Assembly (NCBI GenBank): GCA_017311185.1
Contig: JAESUZ010003282.1
Span: 1,798,001-1,862,000 of the forward strand
Source of the DNA: Proteles cristata cristata
Taxonomy: Eukaryota > Chordata > Mammalia > Carnivora > Hyaenidae
Length of the DNA stretch: 64,000 bases
Direction of reading: 5' to 3'
The notes beneath the pieces are model-generated. The model searched no databases, was not told the origin of the DNA, and saw only the letters and a list, made by a program, of their open reading frames with translations. Of this stretch, positions 24,690-36,164 are shown piece by piece; within the stretch, counting starts at the first letter, position 1, and every line of letters begins with the position of its first letter. Both the position numbers and the translations under genes were made by a program.

Positions 24690-24905
24690 CTCTGCCTTGG
24701 TCCTTAAAGCCCCCTCCTGCCCCAACACCTTGGGTGACTCTCGTTATGCATCAGCACTGTTTTTGTATCATTCTTAACAGCCCCCCCACCACCCGAGTTC
24801 TTGACTCAGAACCGTATCTTATTCAGTCTTTGAATTGCCCACAAAACTTACTTCTGTGCCTCCCGTATTAACACATGTTCCATAAATATTTGTGAAATGG
24901 GTTCA
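24690..24905 (+). mobile_element. LINE-2 3' end
   Basis: It has the L2 3' pattern: 'gcctccc' and 'gtattaacacatgttccata' then 'aatatttgtgaaatggg', preceded by C-rich sequence. Confidence 0.5.
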
Positions 24906-25120
24906 TACACCACAGTGGCCTCAGCAGTCACAGTGCCTAAGGATCACCTGAGGAGATTTAAAATGGGGGTGCCAGGCCACACCTCCAGAGATTATGATTC
25001 TCATGGTTTGGTGTATTTGTTGTAAAACCTCTGAGATGATTCTGGAGTTTAGAACCAAGGAACTAGGCTGATTATGGGTGGTGTTACCTGGGAGTATCAT
25101 GCTCAACCTATTCCCCCCTT

Positions 25121-25301
25121 TCTTTTTCAATGTTTTATTTATTTTTGAGACACACAGAGAGAGGAAGACACAGAATCCGAAGCAGGCTCCAGGCTCTGAG
25201 CTCTCAGCACAGAGCCCCATGCAGGACTCGAACTCAGGAACCCTGAGATCATGACCTGAGCTGAAGTCGGACACTTAATCGACTGAGCTACCCGGGCGCC
25301 C
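25121..25301 (-). mobile_element. Carnivore tRNA-derived SINE
   Basis: The minus-strand head is 'ggggcgcccgggtagctcag', the B-box region lies near 25230, and the tail is 'aatgttttatttatttttg' on the plus strand. A possible degraded TSD is 'ctcaacctattcccc' / 'ctcaccctacctctt'. Confidence 0.92.
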
Positions 25302-27796
25302 CTCACCCTACCTCTTTAAATGCCTATATGTTTGTCTTTTCCCCATGAATGTTGAAGACATAATAGAAGTGCCCCGGTGATCTGCCCTTTAAAGCCCTTC
25401 ACAGTAAAGAATGAAGAGTTTATTGTATTGGGGTAGTTGGACACGCAGCACTCCAGTATTACTGACCCAGGGTGTGCTGTCAATCAGTTGTCCTTTGGAA
25501 GGAAAAGATAGATGACTTTTTTTTCACTCAACTTCCAGAATTTGACCAGCATATTTTCTTATCAGCTATGGACCCCGAAAACGCCAAAGCATTGAAGGGG
25601 TTAAAACATGGCTCCGTCAAACACAGAGACTCAAAGTCTGGCAATGGTGTGTTTGTGCAGTTGTTTTGATTTCTAAAGGGGAAAGTCTTTATTTAACTCT
25701 ATATAATGTGTATATAATAATATAATTTTAAGGCACCTGCTTCAAAATAGAAATTGGGATGTTGGAGATAATAACAATAAACAAAAATTAAACCAAACCG
25801 GGCTCAGTGCCCAGGAAAACTACCAAGATTCCAAGAACTGGGCAAAGAATAAGCTAGTCGGGAGAACAAGGCAGCAGTGGTTGGAGTTGTAACTGCCTCC
25901 GTGAAAAAATGATCACTGTGCAGCGCAATCTCCGTTAGCCGTTCTATGGGGCATTTGTCATGTGGGTGGGGTTCCTGCCCTTCTCGTTTCAGTGACAGAC
26001 TTCCAGTGGAACTTGCTTTTTCTAAGATGTCAGTCCCAAACATGCCAGTAATTACAGGGACCCTGCATTGTGTTTGAGTTTTTACAGTGCTGTAAACCAC
26101 TTGGAAATAAGTGGACCAGAAGTAAAAACAGGAGTTCATAACAACTGTAAAGGTAGAAGGGAAACCCTCATGTTTCCCAGGATGCCTAAATGTCGTGTGA
26201 TTTACATAAACAGAGGAGGAAATCCTCTTTGTGTGTTTAGGGGTGTGTGTCTAATACAGGAACCCATGTTTTCCTGTTATTGAAAAGTATTCTTTAATCT
26301 TTTAAGCACATTTTAGGACCTGCGTGTATTCCAGGTGTCTTGTTTCCTCTAACATGAAGACAGAAGAGCAAGACATGGCTGTCAGAGAAACCTATTAGGT
26401 CTCATAGGAGACACACAAAATAAATGGATAGACAGAGCCCTGGGCAGACTGACACTGTTGCTTGAATTTAGTTCGGGGGCTGGTTATTCCTAAGAGGACT
26501 TAACAGACTTACACATGGAGCTGTCAGCCAGACAGACCGTGTGTGAGCAGAAGACTATAAAATTTCCTCTGACTGCGGGTGTTAAGGGCATGATGACTTT
26601 TTAACCACGAAAGTAAACGTAATTGGTGTGAAACGTTCAAAAGCTTTTAGCCAAATATAACTGAAATAATGGGTAATAAACCTAAGCATTATCTGAAATT
26701 ATTTTTTAAATGTTTGCTAAATTCTGGTTTGGAGCAAAGGGAAACGATTGTACTGAGCTCATAAAAAACAGGTTGTTAGCCCTGGAACCATGCGGTTCTT
26801 GCCAGACCTAAAGGCAGGATGCCCACGTTTCATTCCCCACTTGGTCTCTGGGTTCCTCCTTTACTGACCCCAGATATTGCAACTGCACTGACCTCTGTGT
26901 ACACGGCAGAGGGTCTTCTTACCAGCAGTCGTGACCGGAGCGGGTGCTTGCTGGCCTTCATCCTCAAGGATTCTTTTTGCCATCTGACGAGCATCCGCAG
27001 AGTCACATGGAAATAAGGGAGCTGCAGGGCAGTTCGCAACAAAGAATGTGCCACTGCCGCACGGTTGTCTTAGGATTGCATTCGTTACAAGTAGTGCTTT
27101 CCCGTTTTCCTAGTGCCCTTAATAGCAGCATTCCTGTTAAATTTTACAAGTCGTACAGCCAGGCCTCAGGAGGAGCTTATATGAAAGCCCTTTTATAACA
27201 CTTAGTTATGTCCCCACCCTTGAGGCTCTAAGTCACGAAGTAATCAGATATAGAAATATCCAAAGTGACTCTCTCCTAGCAACCGGCGCTTGACCTCTGT
27301 CTGAGAGGTGACACTGTCCATCCTCAGCATGGAAGGGTCAAAGGGAGACCTGACTAAGGCAGGGAGGAGGAACTCTCTTGTTCCTGCAGGTGCGGAGACC
27401 TCAGGAATATGGGGCAGGCGGGTACGTGAATGCCAAATACAGGCATAAGGAGACGCAAGCTAGATTCAAACTGGACAATATTTTAAAGCCGAATAACATT
27501 TTAAATATTCCCTCTCTTACCATGGAAGCCCGATATATTTACTTTCAGATATGACTTTAGATATGTACATTGCATTTCCCTAGGGGAGCCAGTAACATCC
27601 ACTTCCTTTAAAATCCAGCCTTTCCCAGTGACCTTTATCTGACACCTGTTAGCTGTATGCTGCTTTCTATGCAGTTGGTCATCATGCTCTGGCAGCCTCC
27701 ATTAAAAGCGCCTGGCGTTACCTGATTGAGGCGCATTCAGTGTGAATGCTCTCACTCTCTCTCTTAAAAAAAAAAAAGGCACACGTATTCATATTC
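25302..27796. other. Intronic approach to the STXBP6 exon
   Basis: No transposon recognised in the 2.5 kb before the exon, apart from simple A- and CT-tracts near 27750-27777. 23125-23735 and 23951-24329 are also unassigned. Confidence 0.55.
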
Positions 27797-27816
27797 TGTG
27801 TGTGTGTGTGTGTGTG
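27797..27816 (+). repeat. (TG)10 dinucleotide repeat upstream of the STXBP6 acceptor
   Basis: Ten TG units lie about 76 bases upstream of the acceptor AG, followed by 'ttcacacacatg', which is partly complementary to the TG run. In pre-mRNA this is a UG repeat on the transcribed strand. UG repeats near 3' splice sites are known binding sites for TDP-43 and CELF proteins; an effect here is inference. Confidence 0.9.
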
Positions 27817-27892
27817 TTCACACACATGTAGGTCTAAGATGGAAATGAACCAGCCTGCATACCCACTAATCTGAGTGGTCTTTTCTTGGCAG

Positions 27893-28023
27893 TGACAAAC
27901 AAGAAACCTACACAGGCATCCATCACGAAGGTCAAACAGTTTGAAGGCTCCACGTCATTCGTGCGGAGGTCACAGTGGATGCTTGAACAGCTTCGCCAGG
28001 TTAATGGCATCGATCCTAATCGG
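27893..28023 (+). CDS. STXBP6: STXBP6 (amisyn) internal coding exon, about residues 52-95
   Basis: Amisyn is a cytosolic and membrane-associated protein. It binds syntaxin-1 and SNAP-25 through a C-terminal SNARE motif, binds phosphoinositides through an N-terminal PH-like domain, and restrains regulated exocytosis. The exon translates as ..VTNKKPTQASITK.. followed by VKQFEGSTSFVRRSQWMLEQ and LRQVNGIDPNR, which I recognise as amisyn residues about 52-95 within the PH-like domain. The acceptor is a T-rich tract ending 'ttcttggcag' (AG at 27891-27892). The donor is GTGAGT at 28024-28029. The exon is 131 bases; its first two bases complete a Val codon begun in the previous exon, and it ends on a codon boundary. 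Its last codon is CGG (Arg); my recollection of the human protein has Gly there. Intact, with no stops. The start-codon exon was not found in the upstream 27.9 kb. Confidence 0.96.
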
Positions 28024-29001
28024 GTGAGTGAATGTCCGGTGTTGAGCGAAGATGTTCTCTTTACACGATGACTCTCTCACTGACCTTGGCAATGGTAGTG
28101 GCTGTCTCAGTCCTCTTTGACAAAGCTATTTCTCTAGTTCAGTTATGTGGCTAAGACTTTTTGATTTCTATGTCCTTCTTATGGGGAACTCTAAGTCTTT
28201 TCATCATGTTTGATGCAGAAATGTAAGGGAATGCACATTGAAGAAATACTGGCTCCTATAGTAGGTTTATGAGCCAAGTGCAAAGAGCAGAGTTCAGATA
28301 TCGTGTCCATGGTTGCCAGTATGAAAAACCCATGTTCATCAAAGTTTCATTATCTCTTTATACCCCCACAGTATGAAAAACCCATGTTAATCAAGGCTTC
28401 ATTTATCTCTTTATACCACCAGTGATGAGACTTATTAGTCAAACAGACAAATAAATAGATGGCACCTTACAAATTATGTATTAGGCTTCTCTCAGATTTA
28501 ATAGGAGAAATGTTTTAAGATAGAGTTTTTATTTATTTAAGTACTTTCCCTTCTGTTCACACGCACTCACTGTATATATAATGAGAAAAAATAAAATGTA
28601 AATTGTAACTATATGCTAAAATAATAAGGGAGAATCTTTTCCTTACCAAAGGTGAGGGGCAGGATTCATTGCTAAGTATGTGAAGGAATCCTTTTCCAGG
28701 TCATTGGGAAGGCAGTATCTAGTCTAAATTGTGCCAGGTCAATGTGGAGTAAGCTGTTGGGGCTTCTGCGAGACTAGCCTCCTAGGGACATCTATAAATA
28801 CGCCAAGATGTGGGGCTTGCTTGATAAACAGAGAAAAGGGAACTTTCTTTCCATTCACCTGGGTGCTAATAAAGATAAGCCCTGTGATTCAGACCAAAGT
28901 TTGAAAGGTATGTCAGCCTTTATGAGTCTTTTGTCAGGGGTAAGCTGGAAACAGCAGTTTTTGCAGATTGAGATCAGTACCAATTTCCCTGTCTGTTCCA
29001 G
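28024..29001 (+). other. STXBP6: STXBP6 intron between the two exons
   Basis: This 978-base intron is bounded by GTGAGT and a pyrimidine-rich CAG. It is very short compared with the flanking introns (each over 27 kb). It contains a 52-base tandem duplication near its 5' end and no recognised transposon. Confidence 0.95.
28317..28420 (+). repeat. 52-base tandem duplication in the short STXBP6 intron
   Basis: Two units, 28317-28368 and 28369-28420, both begin 'cagtatgaaaaacccatgtt' and end '..tctctttatacc'. They differ at a few positions, with one likely single-base shift. It lies about 290 bases after the exon donor. Confidence 0.88.
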
Positions 29002-29167
29002 GATTCCGCAGAATTTGATCTGTTGTTTGAAAATGCATTTGACCAGTGGGTAGCCAGCACAGCTTCAGAAAAATGCACCTTCTTCCAGATTCTCCACCAC
29101 ACCTGCCAGAGGTACCTCACGGACAGGAAGCCAGAGTTTATTAACTGCCAGTCCAAAATCATGGGAG
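29002..29167 (+). CDS. STXBP6: STXBP6 (amisyn) internal coding exon, about residues 96-151
   Basis: This is the next STXBP6 exon. It begins GAT TCC GCA GAA (DSAEFDLLFENAFDQWVAST) and continues through EKCTFFQILHHTCQRYL, TDRKPEFINCQ and SKIMG, matching amisyn residues about 96-151. That is the end of the PH-like domain and the start of the linker before the SNARE motif. The acceptor is a pyrimidine tract 'tttccctgtctgttccag' (AG at 29000-29001). The donor is GTGAGT at 29168-29173. The exon is 166 bases, starts in phase 0 and ends after the first base of a Gly codon, so the next exon must supply two bases. It follows directly from the exon at 27893 and the frame is open across the junction. The terminal SNARE-motif exon(s) were not seen in the remaining 34.8 kb. 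Confidence 0.97.
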
Positions 29168-29173
29168 GTGAGT

Positions 29174-30920
29174 GGGCATTTGTATGGCTTTGGTCACCCT
29201 GTTTCCTTAGACTCGCTTTCACATAAAAAAGTAGGTGTCAGCAGCATAATTAAAGAGAAAAAAAGAATCAGGATACTCAGCTAGACAGCATGAGAACCAT
29301 TCTAGAGAGTTCATCGTATGCTAAATCTAGACAAAGTGGTATGTTTTCACTCTTAACCAAAAGCTGGTCTTTTTGGAAGAATTAGCCACTTCGCTAAGAT
29401 TATTTCTACTATGAGAACAAACCTGTCCCTTCATTAGGAAAACCTTTCAGTTTTGGGTTCTTAACTACCATTTCCATAAATTCATTGCAGAGCACTGTTT
29501 TCTAGGCTGCTTTTTCCTATTATTTCTCAAGATATTTTACAAAGACGGACATACAGATTCTTACAGAGGTAAGGCCTTTCTTTTGCATAGCAGTTAGTCT
29601 TAGGTTTATTCCTCGAATGGCCTGCAGAGCGGAGTTAGGCTGAGCGCTGGAAGCCAGCCTTAAGGGGTGAGTACCCGTGTTGGCAACTTAATGAGAAACA
29701 TTTAGAGGGTGCTTAACACATTTCTTTTAGGTGGCATTGCTTTTTAGGGAACTGAAACTGGGCTAAAAATATTTTCAAAAAGCCTTGCCAGTCACTCTGG
29801 GAGCTGAGGAAGAACATTTATATCGTTGCTCTCTTCAGTGACCTGTTCTCCCGGTTTTGAAGAAAAAAAGTTTTTTGTGCCCCAACTTTATCTTAATCAG
29901 ATGTCAAATGAAGGTCACATTATAGACATTACAACTTCTCCTCGGGCTGTACATATCTTTCCTATGAACATGGCACAGAACCCATCATTCTGCCCAGGCA
30001 CCTGCTGGGTACACACTGTCGCTTTGCCCTTAGCCTGCTAGATGTCGCGGGGGAGGATCTCAAACAGTAAGTTGCTGACATCGTGAGAACCTCGCAGGGC
30101 CTTCCTTAGGCGCTGATGCGGTATTTTATTATAGCTTCTCCATTTAGTCCTCAAAAACTATCAGAGGTGATGAGTCGTGCCTGTCTTCTTCAAAGCGACC
30201 CCATCCTGTGTACAGAAGTAAAAACTGTGAGATGTAGATGTTGTAAGAGAACGTGTGATGCTGACCTCTTACCGTTTAGAAAATAGGATGAGATGCCGCT
30301 TGCTCTCATGTCTGGGCCACCAATACTCCTCACGTGGATCCCACTCGCAAAGCAGAGCTTTAACTGACGTGGCAGGTGAGAATGCCCCGAGTTCATGGCC
30401 ACAGATGACTGAGTTTTTCAGTGACTGGAGAATTGACCGGGGAGTCCCAGCTTTCCCTCATTCTTTATTGAGTAGGGTTTTCTCTGCTCTCCGAGAATCA
30501 GATTGGTTTCTTGATGTCAAGTTCCTACTAGGAAGCATTTTTCCATCAGTAGCCGTATGGTCTGTAGATGCATGGATGGCACTTAAGCAGAGTCTCCTCT
30601 GAAAATAATGTTGACATTATGGGTTTGACATTTCTGTTGCCCTTGGAGATAGACTCCCCTCACGCATTCCATTTCTGCTTGTTCCGTCCTGAGAGCAGAG
30701 TGGCCAGAAGCAGAAACAGCACCATGGGAACTGCCACATTTCCTCAGAAGGGAAATGTGAGGCCAAAGCAGGAGGGCCATAGCCGCACTCCCTCCACTGT
30801 CCTTGCAAGAGAAATGAGGCTCATCCTTTCTGCTAAGGTTAAGAGGAGCTCTTCTCACTAGGCAGTTCCTCATCTCTGTTGCCTCTGAGGCTCTCATTTC
30901 TTCTCTCCAAACCATTCCTT
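29174..30920. other. Intronic, nothing recognised after the second exon
   Basis: No repeat or exon recognised. 31061-31339 and 31491-31983 likewise. Confidence 0.55.
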
Positions 30921-31060
30921 TCATGCATGCATGCATTCCTTCATTCATTCATCCACTCCTGGTGCATCATCCAGTAATACAAGTAAGCACTAAGTACCTA
31001 TTATGTGCTGGTCACCATGCTCCATCCTAGATACAGAAAATCATTTGGTTCCTTAATAGA
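30921..31060 (-). mobile_element. LINE-2 3' end with (CATG)/(CATT) tract
   Basis: A short CATG/CATT simple repeat (30921-30952) is followed by 'agcactaagtacctattatg' and 'tgctggtcaccatgctccat', the reverse complement of the L2 3' end. Confidence 0.6.
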
Positions 31061-31339
31061 CCCCAGCTTCAACCCCCATATTCCAGACAGGCAGGTCCCT
31101 AACAGCCTTTCTGTATGCCCTTCATTACCTTCTTGAATGTCCTCAGACCCTCCGACACAGTCCCACTCAGCCACTTCTTTCAGTCATTGGCCCAGTGCTT
31201 CAGAGGTCTTCTGGTGCCCTGTGAGCCCCAAAGGATGCAGGGTTGAGACAGGAATCCATATACCCAATGTTAAATTGCTGTGTGTTGGATAAAGCTGCAG
31301 ATTGATTCTCTGTAGTAAGAAGAAGACAAAGTGGATGAG

Positions 31340-31490
31340 ACCAAGTGCCAGAACTGGCTCTGCCTTTTGAGACCGCAGGTGTGAGTCTCGTCTTCCTTAG
31401 ACCTCACTTTTTGCTGCTGTGATATGCGGAGGTTGGATTAGATATCTACAGTCCACTTCGGGTTTAATATTCTGAGAATCAGTAATGCTT
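31340..31490 (+). mobile_element. MIR-like element
   Basis: 'actggctctgccttttgaga', 'ttccttagacctcacttttt' and 'ggaggttggattagatatct' fit the 3' half of a MIR3-type SINE. Confidence 0.48.
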
Positions 31491-31983
31491 AAGTTACAGC
31501 TTTATTGTGTAGATTAATCACTTCTTAATTACAAGTCAAATAAAAGACTTGGCACAGTTAAATAAATATCGACTGGTCCTAGATGCCTAAGGAAGGCAAA
31601 AGACTTTGCATTAAGCACATAGTATTTTGTTGGCAGCACATAGGTCCTTCATGAGTGCACCTTGTCTTATTTAAACAGTTGCTTATCCTTGGTAACAGTT
31701 GTACCAACACACCCTGGTTAATTAGCATACCAATTAGTCTTCCTTTCTGCCACTTACCACAAATCAGACTTAAAAAGTGCATAGTTCTTGGGTCACAACA
31801 TTCTGATCCCTTTAACTTTGGGAATACCTATCCTATCTTCAACAGATGAGATCTGTTACAAATTTCACAGTATCTTTTGGTCTGTCCTCACCATATGGAC
31901 TACACATCCTAGTAACAGTTGTTATCTGAACTGTGAAATGTCATAGGTTTTGTGAGTTTAAGAACTACTATCAGCATTGGTAT

Positions 31984-32165
31984 GCTGCCCTACACCAGAT
32001 TCTTGACATATGTTATCTCATTCAGCCTTTACAGTAGCCTTTGGAAATCTAATTTATCATGTCTGCTTTCCAGAGAAGGAAATAGGATCAGAGAGATCAT
32101 CCAGTAGCTTGCCAAGGGTTATAATAGCTAGTAAACGGCAGAGGTAAGATTCAAACACAGGCCCT
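31984..32165 (-). mobile_element. MIR
   Basis: 'gttatctcattcagccttta', 'cttgccaagggttataatag' and 'cggcagaggtaagattcaaa' are the reverse complement of MIR. Confidence 0.72.
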
Positions 32166-32584
32166 CTCTTCTCTAAATGCATCGTCCTCAGGGCCACTGA
32201 GTGCCATACTACAGGGAACACAGTGACATTGTCTTTTATATGAATGGTGCCCCTGAAGTTATGCAGGAATTTGGGGAAAATATTTAGCCAGCACATCCTT
32301 GGGTTTTAACAAAGGGAACTGAGGGGAGAGGGCCAGAGATTATAGATACTTTTAACTTTATTCCTCGTCTTATGGTTGGTGTGTAATTAAGATGATAAGT
32401 CTTAAGCTTCCCCCCAGCCCCCAACCCTCTTGGTCTTAAGAATGATGGAGTTACCAGGGTCTTCAAACCACCTTGCTCTTTGGTTGCTTTGTTTTTGTGC
32501 ATCTGATATTATCCATGTTTCAACATATTAAAGAGATGAACTATTTTGGTGGCCGTGGAAGATGCTGGAGCCCTGGCCACTCCC

Positions 32585-32705
32585 TGGACCTCTCAGGTAC
32601 TCTACAACCCTATCATTAAGAAAACTAAGGCCCAGTGATTTTGAGTTGCATTACCAAGATCCCAGTACTGGAAGCGAGTCCACCTGACTCCCACTGAACC
32701 ACCCT
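32585..32705 (-). mobile_element. MIR fragment
   Basis: 'cattaagaaaactaaggccc' and 'accaagatcccagtactgga' fit the reverse complement of the MIR core. Confidence 0.5.
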
Positions 32706-34029
32706 GTCTTTAAGACCAGTTCTGACAGGATCACATTGTAAATATCTACAATTCCATGCAGCTCTTCTCTCGTACTTCTCAATACCCCACATGACCATGT
32801 TTTTCTCTTTCCCTCGGGGAAAATCAGCTACAAAGAGATGGATTCTTTGACATGCTTGAAAATCTGTCCTGCAAACGTGACATTCCATCTCCAGAGGACA
32901 CACTGGGAAGCTTTGATCTGATGCTGGTTACAGAACCCAGGAGACACGTGTACAGTCTCTAGGGCTGAGTGAAGGTCCTCATAAGTGGAAAGAGGGCAGG
33001 ACGCTGTTAGCAGCTGTGAAGAGGGGAAGTGTTGGTTTCTTCTCTTGCCTCTGTCAGTATCTTGGCAGCCATCTTCTCTTCCCTGGACAATAGGAAGACC
33101 CAGAAGCTGGAACCGAGTCCACCAGGCTTGGTCACTCCCAACATCCACTCTTCGTCTCATATAATTCATTAAAGATCAGTCACCTTTCAGAAATACAAAG
33201 CCATTCATTTAGTTGCTGGGCCCCTAAGCTACCAAGCAACCTAGATTTAACCGGACTGAAGGCAGAGGCATGAAGCCAGTCTTTCTCCCAAAATATGACA
33301 TGGCATCATGAACGACAGGGGCCTTGAAAGTGAACCTCAGGTTCATTTCTGAGATGGTGGGGGTTTTTTTTCTCTGTTTATTGTAAGCAGAGATGATACA
33401 CTGTTAAATATGCGGTAATGCATCTGCACTTCAAAGATGCCTCCAAGGTGTTAATCATATGTGTAGAACTTTAGATTCCAGAAGGGAGACTTGCTTTGAA
33501 CTAATTCATTTCAAAGAAACATGGTCTGCCCCCAAATAGTAGTATCAGTGTAGACAATGGGCATGTCATATTAAGTCAAGGTCCCAAGGGGAACTTTGTT
33601 GTATTGCTTTCTTTATTTTTCTTCGTAAATGTGAGCAAAACCCACATGGCTCTCCATTGCTCTTTTATTTACACCGACCTTTTGTAATGATTACTGTCAA
33701 CCTATTGTTCTTATGCCTAATGCTCTGGACTGTGGAAATCTTTAGTGGTATTGACAACTTCTGTGTTAGAACCACAACGTTGATTCTTTGCAAACCTGTT
33801 CTCTTCTTCAATGAGTGTTATAAATTACTTGCTGGAAAAAATTGATTTATTCTTCAAGGCAACCTTCTATACAAATGGAAGTGTGTCCTAGCATTTTCTT
33901 GAACTTAGCCCAAACACCCTTGGCTAGCTCATCCAGGTACCTCTTCCTCTTTCACCTGTTTCATACAGATCCCCCTACAAAGCCTCTTCTGTTGTTTGCA
34001 GCCAAGCTGTGCACATGTCCTCACTGATT
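32706..34029. other. Intronic, nothing recognised
   Basis: No repeat or coding exon seen. 34166-34765 and 34972-35489 are also unassigned. Confidence 0.55.
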
Positions 34030-34165
34030 TCATGAGCGTTCACTCAGCATCGTCTATCTGTCAGGCACCGAGCTAGCTGGAGAGACCCACAACGAAGTAG
34101 ATACCTTTGCTGACTTTGCTTATGGTTCTGGGGAGACAAAGGTGTAAATAAGTAATAATTCAGTC
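34030..34165 (-). mobile_element. LINE-2 3' end
   Basis: 'gcgttcactcagcatcgtct', 'atctgtcaggcaccgagcta' and 'tggggagacaaaggtgtaaa' recall the reverse complement of the L2 terminus. Confidence 0.52.
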
Positions 34166-34780
34166 ACACCAAGGTGATTGCTAAACTGCCTTTTAAAGGA
34201 TGGTTAGCAGTTGCCAGACAGACAGGGGCAGGGCAAAATGAGCTCTCTCTTATTGCAACAGCTAATCCAGAGAGTTTCATTCCAATGTTGGCTATATTCA
34301 GATTCTGGAATGTGTCAGATTGTTTTTCCACAAAGCAGCCTATTTTGAAATGCTGTATATTTTCATCATCACCAAAGGATATTTCTTAAGTGTTGCCTTT
34401 CCATACACAGCCTTTGAAATGATGGTATTGAGCCCAGACTTCTGAGCTCTATTAGAATTCCAGGGACACAGATATCTCTGATGTATCCTTCATAGGAGCC
34501 TGGCCCTCATTTCCCCTTCTGATTGGTGTGCTAGAGGAAAAACCTAATGGCTTTATGCAGGATTCCCCTGGCATGGAATAGAATCTCAGGGTCTGAAGTG
34601 CGACTGCATTGTGCTTTTCTTCCAAATAATGCAGGGTCATCCCTGAGTGAACTGTGTGAATATTTCACCTTGCGTGTACTCGAGGCATGGGCATATGTAA
34701 GGTAGGGTAACAAATAACTTCTAAAAAGAGTACATGTGGACATCCTAATGGGGAAAAAAGTGATCAGTATGGTCATTCTT

Positions 34781-34955
34781 TTTTTTTTAAGTTTATTCAT
34801 TTTGAGAGATATAGAGACAGTATGAGTGGGCAAAGAGAGAGGGGGACTGAGAGCGTTGAGCCTGACGTGGGGCTCAAACTCACGAAAACATGAGATTGTG
34901 ACCTGAGCCAAAACCGAGAGCCAGAAACTTGACCAACTGAGCCACCCAGGTGCCC
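34781..34955 (-). mobile_element. Carnivore tRNA-derived SINE (short body)
   Basis: It runs from a poly-T at 34781 to 'tgagccacccaggtgcccc'. Flanks 'agtatggtcattctt' (34766-34780) and 'gatacggtcattctt' (34957-34971) form the TSD. Confidence 0.93.
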
Positions 34956-35489
34956 CGATACGGTCATTCTTAATCCCAATATATTAATATACTACTTTCA
35001 GGGAATCTGTAACATTTGCCATAATTCTTATATTTCTTGTCTGTGTTAGAATGTTTTCTGTCAATGAATAATGGCTCTGTGGGCTGTGAACCTCACACTC
35101 CTACACATGCTCCAGCCAGGGCCACATTACAATGAATTGTTTCTTTCTCAAGATGAAATTCATGTGTAATTTTGCCCCACTGCTTGAACCTTAATGTGCT
35201 GGGGGATACACACACACATACACACAGACATTAGAGACTACAGTTCATGTACCAAGTTAAATTGTGTTAAAAAGGCCGTATTGCTGCTGCTTGATGCCAA
35301 CACCCAGATGTGGAACAGAGGAGACAGCCAGGCTGCTCAGTGGCCCACTGTTGTGACAGCCATAAAGTGTTCCTTATAGTTCTTTAAATCAAGAGGAATC
35401 CCTGTCAGAGTTCCGTCAGTGCCTTTCTTTGTTACTGTTGAAGGAATACAAAATAACAAACTTCATTTCTCCTCTACTTGGCTCAGACC

Positions 35490-35600
35490 AGGAAAATGAT
35501 TTAGAAGAGGCATGCCCACAATCCCACAGCTAATCAGGGATGGAGCTAGAGCCTCAGTCAGGGCTTGTCCCTCATTCCCCATCCGCTCAATGCAGCCTAT
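35490..35600 (-). mobile_element. MIR fragment
   Basis: 'cccacagctaatcagggatg' and 'gagctagagcctcagtcagg' fit the reverse complement of MIR. Confidence 0.45.
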
Positions 35601-35942
35601 TGACTTTTAAGTCACTTAATAAGCACATCTTCTTTTCCTTACATTGATTCAGCTAAGTAAAAGACGATATAGTGCTGATTTAACAAGATATTTATGAAGA
35701 TCGAATTTAAAATTCTGTTTGAAAGTTCTCTGTAAATGACTGTTAATGATATCAGCCCTATACACAGACAGATTTATCATCCAGTCTTTCATTCTTTTCA
35801 TTTTCCTAGACATCATGGTATTTCATTTAAGACTCAGCTTATAGAAACTTTTTTGGAGAGAATAAGAAACTAAGAGTAGGAACCAAAAACAAAAAAAACA
35901 AAAATAAATGCATCAATAAAAATCATAGTACAAATATTTTTT

Positions 35943-36133
35943 AAAATTTTTTAACATTTATTTATTGTTGACAGACAGAGCATGAGCATGAGCAGGAGAG
36001 GGTCAGGGAGAGAGAGGGAGACACAGAATCTGAAAAAGGCTCCAGGCTCTGAGCTAGCTGTCAGCACAGAGCCCGACGCAGGGCTCGAACCCACGACCTG
36101 CGAGATCATGACCTGAGCATGATGACCTACCCC
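35943..36133 (-). mobile_element. Carnivore tRNA-derived SINE with truncated head
   Basis: The felid-type body, including the variant 'gctctgagctagctgtcagc', is present. At the head end 'gacctgagc' passes into 'atgatgacctacccc' and the terminal tRNA A-box is missing. TSD 'catagtacaaatattt' (35924-35939) / 'aatagtagaaatattt' (36134-36149). It is paired with an inverted SINE 31 bases away. Confidence 0.92.
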
Positions 36134-36164
36134 AATAGTAGAAATATTTAAATTATACAGTTAG

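Larger units (their letters stand above)
1..27892 (+). other. STXBP6: STXBP6 upstream intron (3' part)
   Basis: No exon other than those listed is recognisable here. The region is occupied by SINE, L1, L2 and MIR copies and unannotated intronic sequence. The assignment to the intron follows from the frame and phase of the exon at 27893, which must be preceded by the exon encoding residues 1-51. I looked for codons of the amisyn N-terminus (for example YLTYICLS) and did not see them, although a short exon could be missed by eye. Confidence 0.85.

Noticed and set aside
27250..27300. 'cctagcaacc' resembling an RFX X-box half-site
   Set aside because: Only a half-site, with no promoter context.
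28808..29053. Open frame crossing the second exon's acceptor
   Set aside because: It is in a different frame from the amisyn exon and reads through intron.
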